Below are positions 1-6,001 of a stretch of DNA of 8,188 nucleotides, piece after piece. Position 1 is the stretch's first letter. Every line of letters begins with the position of its first letter. Source of the stretch: Burkholderiales bacterium RIFCSPHIGHO2_12_FULL_61_11 (lineage in GTDB: Bacteria > Pseudomonadota > Gammaproteobacteria > Burkholderiales > Burkholderiaceae_C); NCBI GenBank assembly GCA_001770785.1, contig MERZ01000025.1, positions 25,732-33,919 of the forward strand, written 5' to 3'. A model generated the notes under the pieces. It searched no databases. It was given only the letters and a program-made list of their open reading frames with translations, and was not told where the DNA came from. Position numbers and translations under genes: made by a program.

Positions 1-267
1 GAGCGGCCGGTCGCCTGGGCCAACCCCGAGGAAGCCTTGCGCCAAGGTGACTTCTGGCGCGTCTTTGAGGTCTGCCTGGACCGCCTGCCGGGCAATCAGG
101 CGCGCGTCTTCATGATGCGCGAATTTGTTGAACTCGAGTCTGACGAGATCTGCAAGGCGGTGGGCATCACCGTCAGCAATCTCAATGTCATGCTGCACCG
201 CGCCCGCCTGCGACTGCGTGAGTGCCTGGAAAATCGCTGGTTTGCCAATGGAGAAAAGTCATGCTGA
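1..267 (+). CDS. ECF-type RNA polymerase sigma factor, C-terminal part (start lies before the window)
   Basis: This is the last 88 residues of a sigma-70 family factor, open from base 1 in frame 1. Visible are a region 4 style segment (CLDRLPGNQARVFMMREF) and a helix-turn-helix (SDEICKAVGITVSNLNVML, then HRARLRLRECL), which by family knowledge binds the -35 element. Region 2 would lie upstream, so the full gene and its start cannot be judged. The stop overlaps the next gene's start by 7 bases (261-267), the usual arrangement of an ECF sigma factor with its anti-sigma partner. The TTG at 37 is inside the domain and is not the real start. The family call is strong. The stimulus and target promoters are unknown. 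Confidence 0.88.
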   Translation, partial: ERPVAWANPEEALRQGDFWRVFEVCLDRLPGNQARVFMMREFVELESDEICKAVGITVSNLNVMLHRARLRLRECLENRWFANGEKSC

Positions 268-470
268 ACTGTCAGGACGCCACCCGCCTGCTCTCGGAAT
301 CACAAGAGCGCGCACTTCCCCTGAAAGAGCGCCTGTCACTGAAAATGCATGTGATGATGTGTTCGGGTTGCCGCAATTTTGGCCAGCAGATGGACATCCT
401 CAGGCAGATCGCGCGCGCTTACGTCAAGGGCGAGAATGAAGGCGCGGGCGAGGAAAAAGACAAGACCTAG
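261..470 (+). CDS. Small soluble zinc-finger anti-sigma factor (zf-HC2 type)
   Basis: This is a 69-residue protein starting at the ATG inside the end of the sigma gene. It has Cys4 plus H30-x3-C34-x2-C37 (HVMMCSGC), the ZAS zinc-binding pattern of anti-sigma factors. Such proteins bind and hold an ECF sigma factor, and the overlapping start suggests matched output of the pair. No membrane segment is present and the C-terminus is charged (KGENEGAGEEKDKT), so it is predicted to be cytoplasmic. It is shorter than ZAS proteins that carry a sensor domain and is essentially the zinc module alone. A thiol or metal switch is possible because zinc is held by cysteines, but that is inference. An upstream in-frame reading from 222 is possible but has no good start and would overlap the sigma gene much further. 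Confidence 0.85.
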   Translation: MLNCQDATRLLSESQERALPLKERLSLKMHVMMCSGCRNFGQQMDILRQIARAYVKGENEGAGEEKDKT

Positions 471-482
471 CGCTGCGGCGCT
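469..482. terminator. Short hairpin between convergent genes, possible weak terminator
   Basis: A perfect 5-bp stem, AGCGC (469-473) with GCGCT (478-482), encloses the loop TGCG. It overlaps the stop codon of the anti-sigma gene and lies just before the end of the convergent hydrolase gene (stop at 491-493). There is no T-run on either strand, so intrinsic termination would be weak. It could be chance in GC-rich DNA. Confidence 0.25.
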
Positions 483-490
483 GGCCCTGA

Positions 491-1267
491 TCACACGGGA
501 TCGGCCAGCGGTCCGTCGCCCCAATGCAAGGCACGAAAGTCGAATCCTGTCTCAATGCTGGGCTTGACAATCTGGAAGTAGGGCGACACATCGAAATCGC
601 GCGGCGCAAACAGGCTGTGATGGCGCACCCGCAGAATTTCTTCAATGCAGCCGGGGCAGTCCGGCGTGTCAACGCTATGGCTATCGATGACGGGCAGGAT
701 GGGGTAATGGATCGACTGAAACGCTTGCGCGATCAGCGTGGAACAAATGGCGCGGGTCGGGTCGCCGCTGCCCAATGCCAGCATCTGACGGCGAAACCGC
801 AGTGGCACGGGTGGCGTGGGAAACAGATAGCGCGCCAGATCAATGACATTGCGCAGGTCGTACTGATCGCCAAGGTGCGCGATGGCGAAGGCCGTCACCT
901 GGCGACACTCTGGTTCGCTCAAGCCCACCGGGCGGCAAATGCGGGTATGCGCGCCGGCAAACTCGCTGATGTCAACGCCGCGGACACCGGCCACGATGTC
1001 GGCCTCGATGAATTGATGCGCGGGGTTGCCACCGGCTTCGGCCAGATGACTGCCCACATAGAGCGTGGCATGCGACCAGGTCGACTGGGTCAGGTATTTG
1101 ATCGCCGTGCTGACGCGGCTGTTGCCCTCGACCAATAACACGTCGCCGGGCTTCAAGCACGCGAGCAGGCGATCGGGCTGGGTGGCCGGGCCGCTGCCAT
1201 GAAGATGGACGGGCCTGGCAAGATACCGCGCCAGCCGCAGGCCCAGCCAATTGAGCGTCATTCCCAT
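491..1267 (-). CDS. YiiX-like permuted NlpC/P60 cysteine hydrolase
   Basis: The protein has 258 residues. The order of catalytic elements is that of the permuted papain-like NlpC/P60 group: a histidine first, in WSHATLYVG (H66), an acidic residue in HQFIEAD (E88), and the likely nucleophile later, in ICSTLIAQAF (C175). GDVLLVEG (41-48) and GDQYDLRNVIDLARY (133-147) fit the YiiX/YebB style. Family members act on amide or thioester bonds, in some cases lipids or peptidoglycan-like substrates. The substrate here is unknown. No clear signal peptide is present, though the N-terminus is moderately hydrophobic. The ATG at 1265-1267 has AGAGG a few bases upstream on the minus strand. A second ATG two codons in is an alternative. 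The gene converges on the sigma/anti-sigma pair, so there is no sign of co-transcription with it. Confidence 0.78.
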   Translation of the reverse strand: MGMTLNWLGLRLARYLARPVHLHGSGPATQPDRLLACLKPGDVLLVEGNSRVSTAIKYLTQSTWSHATLYVGSHLAEAGGNPAHQFIEADIVAGVRGVDISEFAGAHTRICRPVGLSEPECRQVTAFAIAHLGDQYDLRNVIDLARYLFPTPPVPLRFRRQMLALGSGDPTRAICSTLIAQAFQSIHYPILPVIDSHSVDTPDCPGCIEEILRVRHHSLFAPRDFDVSPYFQIVKPSIETGFDFRALHWGDGPLADPV

Positions 1268-1345
1268 GCGAGGCCTCTGTGTTTCTTGTCGCTACCGGGC
1301 TTTAACCCCTCCACGCGCAACCCATTGATACGGCGGACTGGCGTC

Positions 1346-2293
1346 TCATTGACATGTTACTTCCAACAGGAAGCCCGCCTCTGACCAGGCCTCTACACCT
1401 CCTTGCAATATCCGAACGCTGAGCCCTTTTCGATTCAGTATGAGGGCGGCCTTCACCGCTGAAGCGTCCTTGGGGCAATCGCAGTACGTCACGATTTGGG
1501 TTTTTGCGCCTTGCGGCCAGTCGTCGAAAGAAAGGGTTGCGAGCGTGGTCAGGTCGATGCGGCGGGCCCCGGGGATCCCGCCATCCCTGGTCGTCTGCAT
1601 CGTCTGCGCCCGTACATCGATGATCACCAGGGCTTGCTGCTGCTTGACAAGTTCAGCCAATTCGCCGGGCAGAATCCTGGGCAGTTTGAGTGACAACTGG
1701 ATGTCTCGCCAGCGTCTCCAGGCACGCAGGGCAATATAAACAGCCAGCAAGGCTGCCAGCAGCACCCCTGCGATGCCGCCCAGGTCGCTCAACGACTTCA
1801 GCAAGCGACCAATCTGCTCGTGAAACAATGCACCCAAAGCGATGCCGCTGCCAGCCCACAACACAGCGCCAGCCAGGTTGAAAATTGCAAATGATTTGGC
1901 TTGCATCCCAAGAGCCCCAGCCAATGGCGGCGCCAGCGTGGATAAACCGGGAATGAACTTGGCGACGACCAAAGTCGCGTGTCCCCACCGGGCAAAGCTC
2001 AGTTCATTTTGACGGACGCAACTGTCTGGAGACAGGGACAGTCGGCAGACCAGCCCCAACACCCGTCGCCCGAATCTTTGGCCGGCAAAAAACCAAATGG
2101 AATCGGCCATCATGGAGGCGAAGGTCGCCACGATCAGCGCCTGAACAGCGAAGACGCCGTCTTTGGCGCCCATCACGCCGACAAGCAACAAGAATGGCAG
2201 GGCCGGAACAGGCGCTCCCATTTGCTTGACAAAAACACCAAGAAAAACAGCAAGGAGGGCGTGCTGGGCGAAGAAGGAAAAGATGTTTTCCAT
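1346..2293 (-). CDS. DedA-family membrane protein fused to a rhodanese domain
   Basis: The protein has 315 residues. Residues 1-195 form a DedA/VTT membrane domain with several hydrophobic segments (about 10-40, 48-70, 105-155, 172-190) and the family's AKFIPGLSTLAPPLAGALG stretch (111-129). Residues about 205-312 form a rhodanese domain with IIDVR (224-228), GGIPGARRIDL (238-248), the active-site loop YCDCPKDASA (catalytic Cys271 in a CxxxxD loop), and LQGGVEAWSEAG (296-307). DedA proteins are linked to membrane lipid translocation and proton-motive-force homeostasis. Rhodaneses move sulfane sulfur or handle thiols. The fusion places the rhodanese next to the membrane, probably on the cytoplasmic side, which is inference. 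No strong Shine-Dalgarno precedes the ATG. The hydrolase gene follows on the same strand after 78 bases, so read-through is possible. Confidence 0.88.
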   Translation of the reverse strand: MENIFSFFAQHALLAVFLGVFVKQMGAPVPALPFLLLVGVMGAKDGVFAVQALIVATFASMMADSIWFFAGQRFGRRVLGLVCRLSLSPDSCVRQNELSFARWGHATLVVAKFIPGLSTLAPPLAGALGMQAKSFAIFNLAGAVLWAGSGIALGALFHEQIGRLLKSLSDLGGIAGVLLAALLAVYIALRAWRRWRDIQLSLKLPRILPGELAELVKQQQALVIIDVRAQTMQTTRDGGIPGARRIDLTTLATLSFDDWPQGAKTQIVTYCDCPKDASAVKAALILNRKGLSVRILQGGVEAWSEAGFLLEVTCQ

Positions 2294-2338
2294 GAACTGG
2301 CCATAGCCGATCTAATTTATTAAAGTCGTGTGGCGTCA

Positions 2339-2356
2339 CGGCCTTCTTACAGGCCG
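2339..2356. promoter_or_regulatory. Inverted repeat over the predicted DedA -10, possible operator
   Basis: CGGCC (2339-2343) and GGCCG (2352-2356) form a perfect inverted repeat around an 8-base centre. The predicted -10 of the minus-strand DedA-rhodanese gene (2346-2351) lies entirely in that centre, so a bound protein could block the promoter. The divergent AraC-type regulator is an obvious candidate, but nothing in the sequence proves it binds here. Confidence 0.3.
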
Positions 2357-2374
2357 ATGCGCTGATTGTGGCAA
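2346..2374 (-). promoter_or_regulatory. Predicted sigma-70 promoter of the DedA-rhodanese gene
   Basis: On the minus strand TTGCCA (2374-2369, 5 of 6 to TTGACA) is followed after exactly 17 bases by TGTAAG (2351-2346, 4 of 6 to TATAAT). The start point would be near 2339, giving a leader of about 45 bases before the ATG at 2293. It lies in the 152-base divergent region shared with the AraC-type regulator. I saw no equally good promoter for that regulator. The AT-rich stretch at 2391-2420 is the most likely place. Confidence 0.4.
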
Positions 2375-2445
2375 CACCCTGATGAAATCCTGATACAAAT
2401 AGTCAGTTTTAGTACCTTTACACCATCATTCGTATCGACCAGGCC

Positions 2446-3333
2446 ATGGATAGACTGAGCACCCTGCTGACCCACTTTTCACTGCATGCCGGAGTCTTTT
2501 ACACCGGGAACATTTGCGGCATTCATGATTTTGAAAAGGATGCGCTGCGCGGACACCTGCATCTGGTCAGGCGCGGACCGGTTCAAGTGATCGGCGCGGG
2601 TAAGGAAGTGATCCACATCACGGCGCCCAGCCTGCTGTTCCTGCCACGCCCGGACCGCCACCGTCTGCTGGCCGATGAGCGCGCGGGCGCCGAGGTAGTT
2701 TGCGCAACGGTCCAGTTTGGCGGCGGCGGCAAGAACCCCATCACCGATTCACTTCCAGAAGTGGTGCTGGTCGAACTGGCCCTGCTGCCAGGCGTTCAAG
2801 CCCTGCTGGGGCTGATGTTTGACGAAGCGTTTTCCGGGCACTGCGGCCGCCAGGCCGTGCTCGACCGATTGTGCGAGGTGCTGATGATTCGATTGCTGCG
2901 GCATTGCATGGCCCAGGGGCTGACGCAAGGCGGAACCTTGGCGGGACTGGCCGACGCTCGCTTGGCCAAAGCCCTGGTCGGCCTGCAGGAAGATCCGGCC
3001 CGACAGTGGGCGCTGTCGGACATGGCGGCCTTGGCCGGCATGTCGCGGGCGCGCTTCGCGGTCCGCTTCCGTGAGATCACGGGCGAGACGCCCGCCGGCT
3101 ATCTGGCCTCCTGGCGCATCATGATGGCTCAGCGCCTGCTCAAGCAGGGCCTGGCGTTGAAACACGTCGCCTACGACGTCGGCTATGGCAGCGCCAGCGC
3201 CCTGACTCGGGCCTTTGTTCGCAAGCTGGGCGCTTCCCCAACGCATTGGCTCAAGGACGGGCCGCCTGACGAGTGGCATGCCGCAAAGCATGAAACGCCG
3301 GGTGAGCCAAACGAGACGCCCGGCGCCCCTTGA
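2446..3333 (+). CDS. AraC-family transcriptional regulator with N-terminal cupin domain
   Basis: The protein has 295 residues. The N-terminal half (about 5-155) matches the cupin ligand-sensing domain of this subgroup (HLHLVRRGPVQVIG at 37-50, then APSLLFLPRPDRHRL at 60-74). The C-terminal part carries the two AraC helix-turn-helices: WALSDMAALAGMSRARFAVRF (from 188) and LALKHVAYDVGYGSASALTR (from 236), followed by the usual FxxxxGxSPxxW-like end (FVRKLGASPTHWL). Such proteins usually activate or repress a neighbouring operon in response to a small molecule. Here the next gene on the same strand is an AhpD-like protein, a frequent partner of cupin-type AraC regulators. The tail after residue 270 is a low-complexity extension with ETPG twice. 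Only a weak AGG precedes the ATG. Confidence 0.9.
   Translation: MDRLSTLLTHFSLHAGVFYTGNICGIHDFEKDALRGHLHLVRRGPVQVIGAGKEVIHITAPSLLFLPRPDRHRLLADERAGAEVVCATVQFGGGGKNPITDSLPEVVLVELALLPGVQALLGLMFDEAFSGHCGRQAVLDRLCEVLMIRLLRHCMAQGLTQGGTLAGLADARLAKALVGLQEDPARQWALSDMAALAGMSRARFAVRFREITGETPAGYLASWRIMMAQRLLKQGLALKHVAYDVGYGSASALTRAFVRKLGASPTHWLKDGPPDEWHAAKHETPGEPNETPGAP
3296..3325 (+). repeat. Inverted repeat at the 3' end of the AraC-type gene
   Basis: CGCCGGG (3296-3302) pairs perfectly with CCCGGCG (3319-3325) across a 16-base loop. It lies within the last codons, which encode the repeated ETPG motif. No T-run follows, so it is at best a weak terminator or attenuating RNA hairpin. The repeat partly follows from the duplicated coding motif. 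Confidence 0.3.
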
Positions 3334-3376
3334 CGGCGGCAGCGGACCTACTATTGCCTGAGCGATACGGAACCGG

Positions 3377-3392
3377 CCGAACTCTCGTTCGG
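3377..3392. promoter_or_regulatory. Inverted repeat upstream of the AhpD-like gene, possible operator or hairpin
   Basis: CCGAAC (3377-3382) and GTTCGG (3387-3392) form a perfect 6-bp inverted repeat with a TCTC loop. It sits 38 bases before the ATG of the AhpD-like gene, inside the 97-base gap after the AraC-type gene. There is no T-run. A regulator site or leader hairpin is plausible. AraC sites are more often direct repeats, so the binding partner is open. Confidence 0.35.
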
Positions 3393-3430
3393 TTGGAAGT
3401 TACCGCAATATTCACAGGAGAACCCCCTTT

Positions 3431-4000
3431 ATGTCAGCAGCCCCCTACGTCAAGACTTTGCACCCGGTTGGCCATGCCAGCGCAAAGGGCCCTCAAAAAG
3501 AAATCCTGGACCTGGCGCTCAAGCAGGTCGGCTTCATCCCCAACATGTACGCCAACATGGCCAACGCTCCTGCCGTATTGAGCACCTATCTGCACGGTTA
3601 CGGCTTATTCCGCAGCGAATCCGGACTGACGCCGGCCGAACAGGAAGTAGTGTTTCTTGCCGTCAGCCAAGTCAACGGCTGCGACTACTGTATGGCCGCG
3701 CACAGCATGATTGCCGACAAGATGTCCGGCGTGCCCAGGGAGGTGCTGCAGGCGATTCGCGACCACCAGCCGATTCCCGACGCCAAGCTGGCCGCCTTGC
3801 ATGCCACCACCACCGAACTGGTACGAAGCCACGGCCTGCCCAGCGCTGAAACCGTCAAGGCGTTTCTGGATGCGGGCTATCAGGAGCGCGACCTGCTTTA
3901 CATTGTGCTGGCCATTGCCGTCAAGACCTTGAGCAACTTCACCAACCACGCGTTTGCGACGCAAGTGGACGAACGCTTTGCCGCCTACAAAGTGGCCTGA
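3431..4000 (+). CDS. AhpD-like / carboxymuconolactone decarboxylase-family CxxC protein
   Basis: The protein has 189 residues. The AhpD active-site pattern is complete: Glu72 (AEQEVVFLAV), then Cys84 and Cys87 in GCDYC, then His91 (CMAAHS). This is the Glu-x11-Cys-x2-Cys-x3-His spacing of AhpD, where the cysteine pair is redox-active and Glu/His relay protons. The upstream FIPNMYANMANAP segment (35-47) is typical of the peroxidase-related branch. It probably reduces peroxides or a partner thiol peroxidase in the cytoplasm. True carboxymuconolactone decarboxylase activity is unlikely given the CxxC. A clear AGGAG (3416-3420) lies 10 bases before the ATG. It follows the AraC-type regulator and may be its target. 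The HAD gene starts 47 bases after its stop. Confidence 0.88.
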   Translation: MSAAPYVKTLHPVGHASAKGPQKEILDLALKQVGFIPNMYANMANAPAVLSTYLHGYGLFRSESGLTPAEQEVVFLAVSQVNGCDYCMAAHSMIADKMSGVPREVLQAIRDHQPIPDAKLAALHATTTELVRSHGLPSAETVKAFLDAGYQERDLLYIVLAIAVKTLSNFTNHAFATQVDERFAAYKVA

Positions 4001-4047
4001 TCCGGTCGTTCCCTGCCACCGATTTTTCTTACAACAGGTCACTCACC

Positions 4048-4743
4048 ATGAAGATTAAAGCGCTTACCTTTGATACGGGCGGCACCATCCTGGACTGGCA
4101 CGGTGCGCTCTTCAAAAGATTTGAACAAGCCGGCGAACGCCATGGGGCAGCGCGCGATTGGCATGGCGTGACAAACGACTATCGGCGCCTGGCCATGAAG
4201 GGCATCGTCGGTCAGGTGCAGCCAGCGTTCAACATGGATGACGTGCATCGAACCGCACTGGATGAGGTGCTGGCGAAACACGGCTTGCAAGACTTTACAC
4301 AGTCCGACCGGCAGCACATTTTTCAGGCCTGGCGCGAACTTTCGGCATGGCCCGATTTCCCGGCTGCCCTGGCACGCCTGCGAAAAACATTTCCCGTCAT
4401 TTCGTTCACCATGCTGCCGCTGTCCATGGTGATTGATGTTTCCCGAAAAAACGGCCTGGACTGGGATGCGGTCATCTCGTGCGAAATGATAGGCGTGTAC
4501 AAACCCAACGCCCAGGCCTATTTGAAAGTGGCGCAATGGCTGGGCCTGGAACCGTCCGAGATTCTGATGGTGGCCTGCCATAACTTTGATCTGAATGCCG
4601 CGCGATCCTGCGGCTTCAGTACCGCCTTCGTTCGCCGGCCCGAGGAGTGGGGGCCAGAAGGTCCGCCTGACCCCATCGCTCACCCGGCGAGCGACCTCGT
4701 GGTGGACGGCTTTTCCGCATTGGCTGACAGGCTGGCGGTATAA
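4048..4743 (+). CDS. HAD-superfamily hydrolase, haloacid dehalogenase type II-like
   Basis: The protein has 231 residues, a normal length for type II haloacid dehalogenases. Motif I is LTFDTGGTILDW with nucleophile Asp9. The second Asp of phosphatase-type HADs is absent (Gly11), as in dehalogenases. The motif II region is ISFTMLPLSM (118-127), motif III Lys152 in GVYKPNAQAY, and motif IV MVACHNFDLNAARSCGF with Asp181. In well-studied L-2-haloacid dehalogenases motif IV has Ser-x-Asn before the Asp. Here those positions read Ala176 and His178, a variant, so dehalogenation of 2-haloacids is not assured. The protein is cytoplasmic, with no signal peptide. A weak AGG (4036-4038) precedes the ATG. 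It lies between the AhpD-like gene and the peroxiredoxin-like gene, which suggests a detoxification role by context only. Confidence 0.85.
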   Translation: MKIKALTFDTGGTILDWHGALFKRFEQAGERHGAARDWHGVTNDYRRLAMKGIVGQVQPAFNMDDVHRTALDEVLAKHGLQDFTQSDRQHIFQAWRELSAWPDFPAALARLRKTFPVISFTMLPLSMVIDVSRKNGLDWDAVISCEMIGVYKPNAQAYLKVAQWLGLEPSEILMVACHNFDLNAARSCGFSTAFVRRPEEWGPEGPPDPIAHPASDLVVDGFSALADRLAV

Positions 4744-4839
4744 CGGTCACGCCGCAACCGATGCCGCACCACACCGAAAACCGCAGGTAGCGACCCGCCG
4801 AACCCCAGCCCTTTATCATTGACCACAAGGAGACCTCCC

Positions 4840-5388
4840 ATGAACCAAACCGCCCTGATTCCAAGACACCCCGTACCCGCCCTGAACGTTGCGTTGACCA
4901 CCGGCGATCGCTTTGTGCTCGGCGCAAGCCCGGGCGAGCACTTTGACCTGCTGGTTTTTTACCGGGGTTTGCACTGCCCCATCTGCACCAAGTACCTGCT
5001 TGAACTGGAGCGTCTCGCGCCGGAGTTCGCCGCCAGGGGCGTGCAAGTCCTTGCCGTATCGAGCGACGATGAAGACCGGGCCAGGCAAATGGCCGGGAAA
5101 GTCAGTGCCAAGGGGGTCCGCTTCGGCTACGGCCTGAGCCTCAAGAGCGCGCGCCAGTGGGGCCTGTACATCAGCACCTCGCGCGGCAAGACGTCCATCG
5201 GTATCGACGAGCCGGCGCTTTTCAGTGAGCCGGGCGTTTTCCTCGTGCGCCCCGACGGCACGCTCTACTACGGCGCAGTCCAGACCATGCCGTTTGCCCG
5301 ACCCCAGTTTCACGATCTGCTCGGTGCGATTGACTTTGCCATCGCAAAGGACTACCCGGCCCGCGGCGAGTACACGGGCGAGGTGTGA
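4840..5388 (+). CDS. Peroxiredoxin-like (AhpC/TSA, redoxin-fold) protein with CPIC motif
   Basis: The protein has 182 residues. A thioredoxin-fold core is visible: LLVFYRGLHCPICTKYLLEL (38-57) with Cys46-x2-Cys49, a following strand GVQVLAVSSDD (67-77), and the late GVFLVRPDGTLYYGAVQTMP (132-151) typical of peroxiredoxin-like proteins. FARP (152-155) supplies a conserved-looking Arg. Proteins of this type reduce peroxides or act as thiol oxidoreductases. The CxxC spacing differs from classical AhpC, whose second cysteine is far away. I chose the ATG at 4840 because AAGGAG (4828-4833) sits 6 bases upstream. A TTG at 4819 would place that site inside the gene. The AhpD-like gene begins 7 bases after the stop, so the two are surely co-transcribed and may be redox partners. 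Confidence 0.87.
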   Translation: MNQTALIPRHPVPALNVALTTGDRFVLGASPGEHFDLLVFYRGLHCPICTKYLLELERLAPEFAARGVQVLAVSSDDEDRARQMAGKVSAKGVRFGYGLSLKSARQWGLYISTSRGKTSIGIDEPALFSEPGVFLVRPDGTLYYGAVQTMPFARPQFHDLLGAIDFAIAKDYPARGEYTGEV

Positions 5389-5395
5389 GGTCGCG

Positions 5396-5977
5396 ATGGC
5401 CGTGATGGCGACACCCGAGACCCATCGGTATCCCTGGTGGGTCAGGCTGTTTTTCTGGAACCAGAAACGCCGCTACGGTGCCGTGCTGGAGCCGTCGCGC
5501 CTGTGGGGCCGTTCACCCCGGGTGTTCGTGGCTCTGGCGCTGCTGTATGGCGCGCTGGACCGGCGCGCATCGCCGATCGATGCGGCGCTGCGCACCTTGA
5601 TCACCGTGCGCGTCTCGCAAATCAACCGTTGTTCCTTCTGCGTCGATGTCAATGCGGCGACGGCATTGAAACGCGGCATCAGCGAGGAAAAGCTGCTGGC
5701 TGTTGCAGGCTTTGCCGACAGCGCGCTGTTCCCGCCACGCGAGAAGGCGGCGCTGGCTTATGCCGAAGTGGTGACTCACACCGGCCAGCAGGCCGCCGCC
5801 GAACATTTTGCGGCGCTGCGCCAGCATTTCACTGACGACGCCATCATTGAACTGACGGCCTTGATTGCGTTCCAGAACCTGTCGAGCAAATTCAATGCCG
5901 CCTTGCAAGTGCCGCCGCAAGGATTTTGTCCGGTGATGCCAGCGCCTGCGCGAAACACTGAAGCGCAGAAGGATTGA
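5396..5977 (+). CDS. Second AhpD-like / carboxymuconolactone decarboxylase-family protein, variant active site
   Basis: The protein has 193 residues from the ATG at 5396, which has GAGG 5 bases upstream. An ATG three codons later is an alternative. The CxxC is present ([13 protein letters not shown], Cys79 and Cys82), but the relay His of AhpD is Asn86, and the position of the relay Glu (12 before the first Cys) is Thr67. The end [21 protein letters not shown] (159-179) looks complete for this branch. It is translationally close to the peroxiredoxin-like gene, suggesting a peroxidase with its CxxC partner. A disulfide-exchange role without the classical proton relay is inferred. The stop lies about 24 bases from where the opposing SulP gene loses homology, so a rearrangement may have ended right here. 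The gene itself shows no truncation. Confidence 0.84.
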   Translation: MAVMATPETHRYPWWVRLFFWNQKRRYGAVLEPSRLWGRSPRVFVALALLYGALDRRASPIDAALRTLITVRVSQINRCSFCVDVNAATALKRGISEEKLLAVAGFADSALFPPREKAALAYAEVVTHTGQQAAAEHFAALRQHFTDDAIIELTALIAFQNLSSKFNAALQVPPQGFCPVMPAPARNTEAQKD

Positions 5978-5989
5978 CGCTGCGATGTG

Positions 5990-5997
5990 CCCGCGGG
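5990..5997. other. Likely recombination junction between the AhpD-like gene and the SulP remnant
   Basis: SulP homology on the minus strand ends near 6002 and the AhpD-like gene ends at 5977. The 24 bases between contain the perfect palindrome CCCGCGGG (5990-5997). No insertion-sequence end, target duplication or second SulP fragment is visible in the window. The exact breakpoint is an estimate from where the protein stops looking like SulP. Confidence 0.45.
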
Positions 5998-6001
5998 CTG
6001 G

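Noticed and set aside
524..1138. A 204-codon plus-strand frame opposite the YiiX-like gene
   Set aside because: There are no recognisable motifs, and the minus strand carries the catalytic His, Glu and Cys pattern.
2749..3291. A 180-codon minus-strand frame opposite the AraC-type gene
   Set aside because: It is an antisense shadow with Gln/Arg-rich composition. The AraC helix-turn-helices are on the plus strand.
4039..4683. A 214-codon minus-strand frame opposite the HAD gene
   Set aside because: No motifs are seen, and the plus-strand HAD motifs are in order and complete.
4819..4839. TTG at 4819 as start of the peroxiredoxin-like gene
   Set aside because: The AAGGAG at 4828-4833 would then be inside the coding region. 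The ATG at 4840 is correctly placed after it.
5225..5395. An early start for the second AhpD-like gene inside the peroxiredoxin-like gene
   Set aside because: The added residues are an out-of-frame reading of the upstream gene. The ATG at 5396 has a nearby GAGG and gives a normal-length protein.
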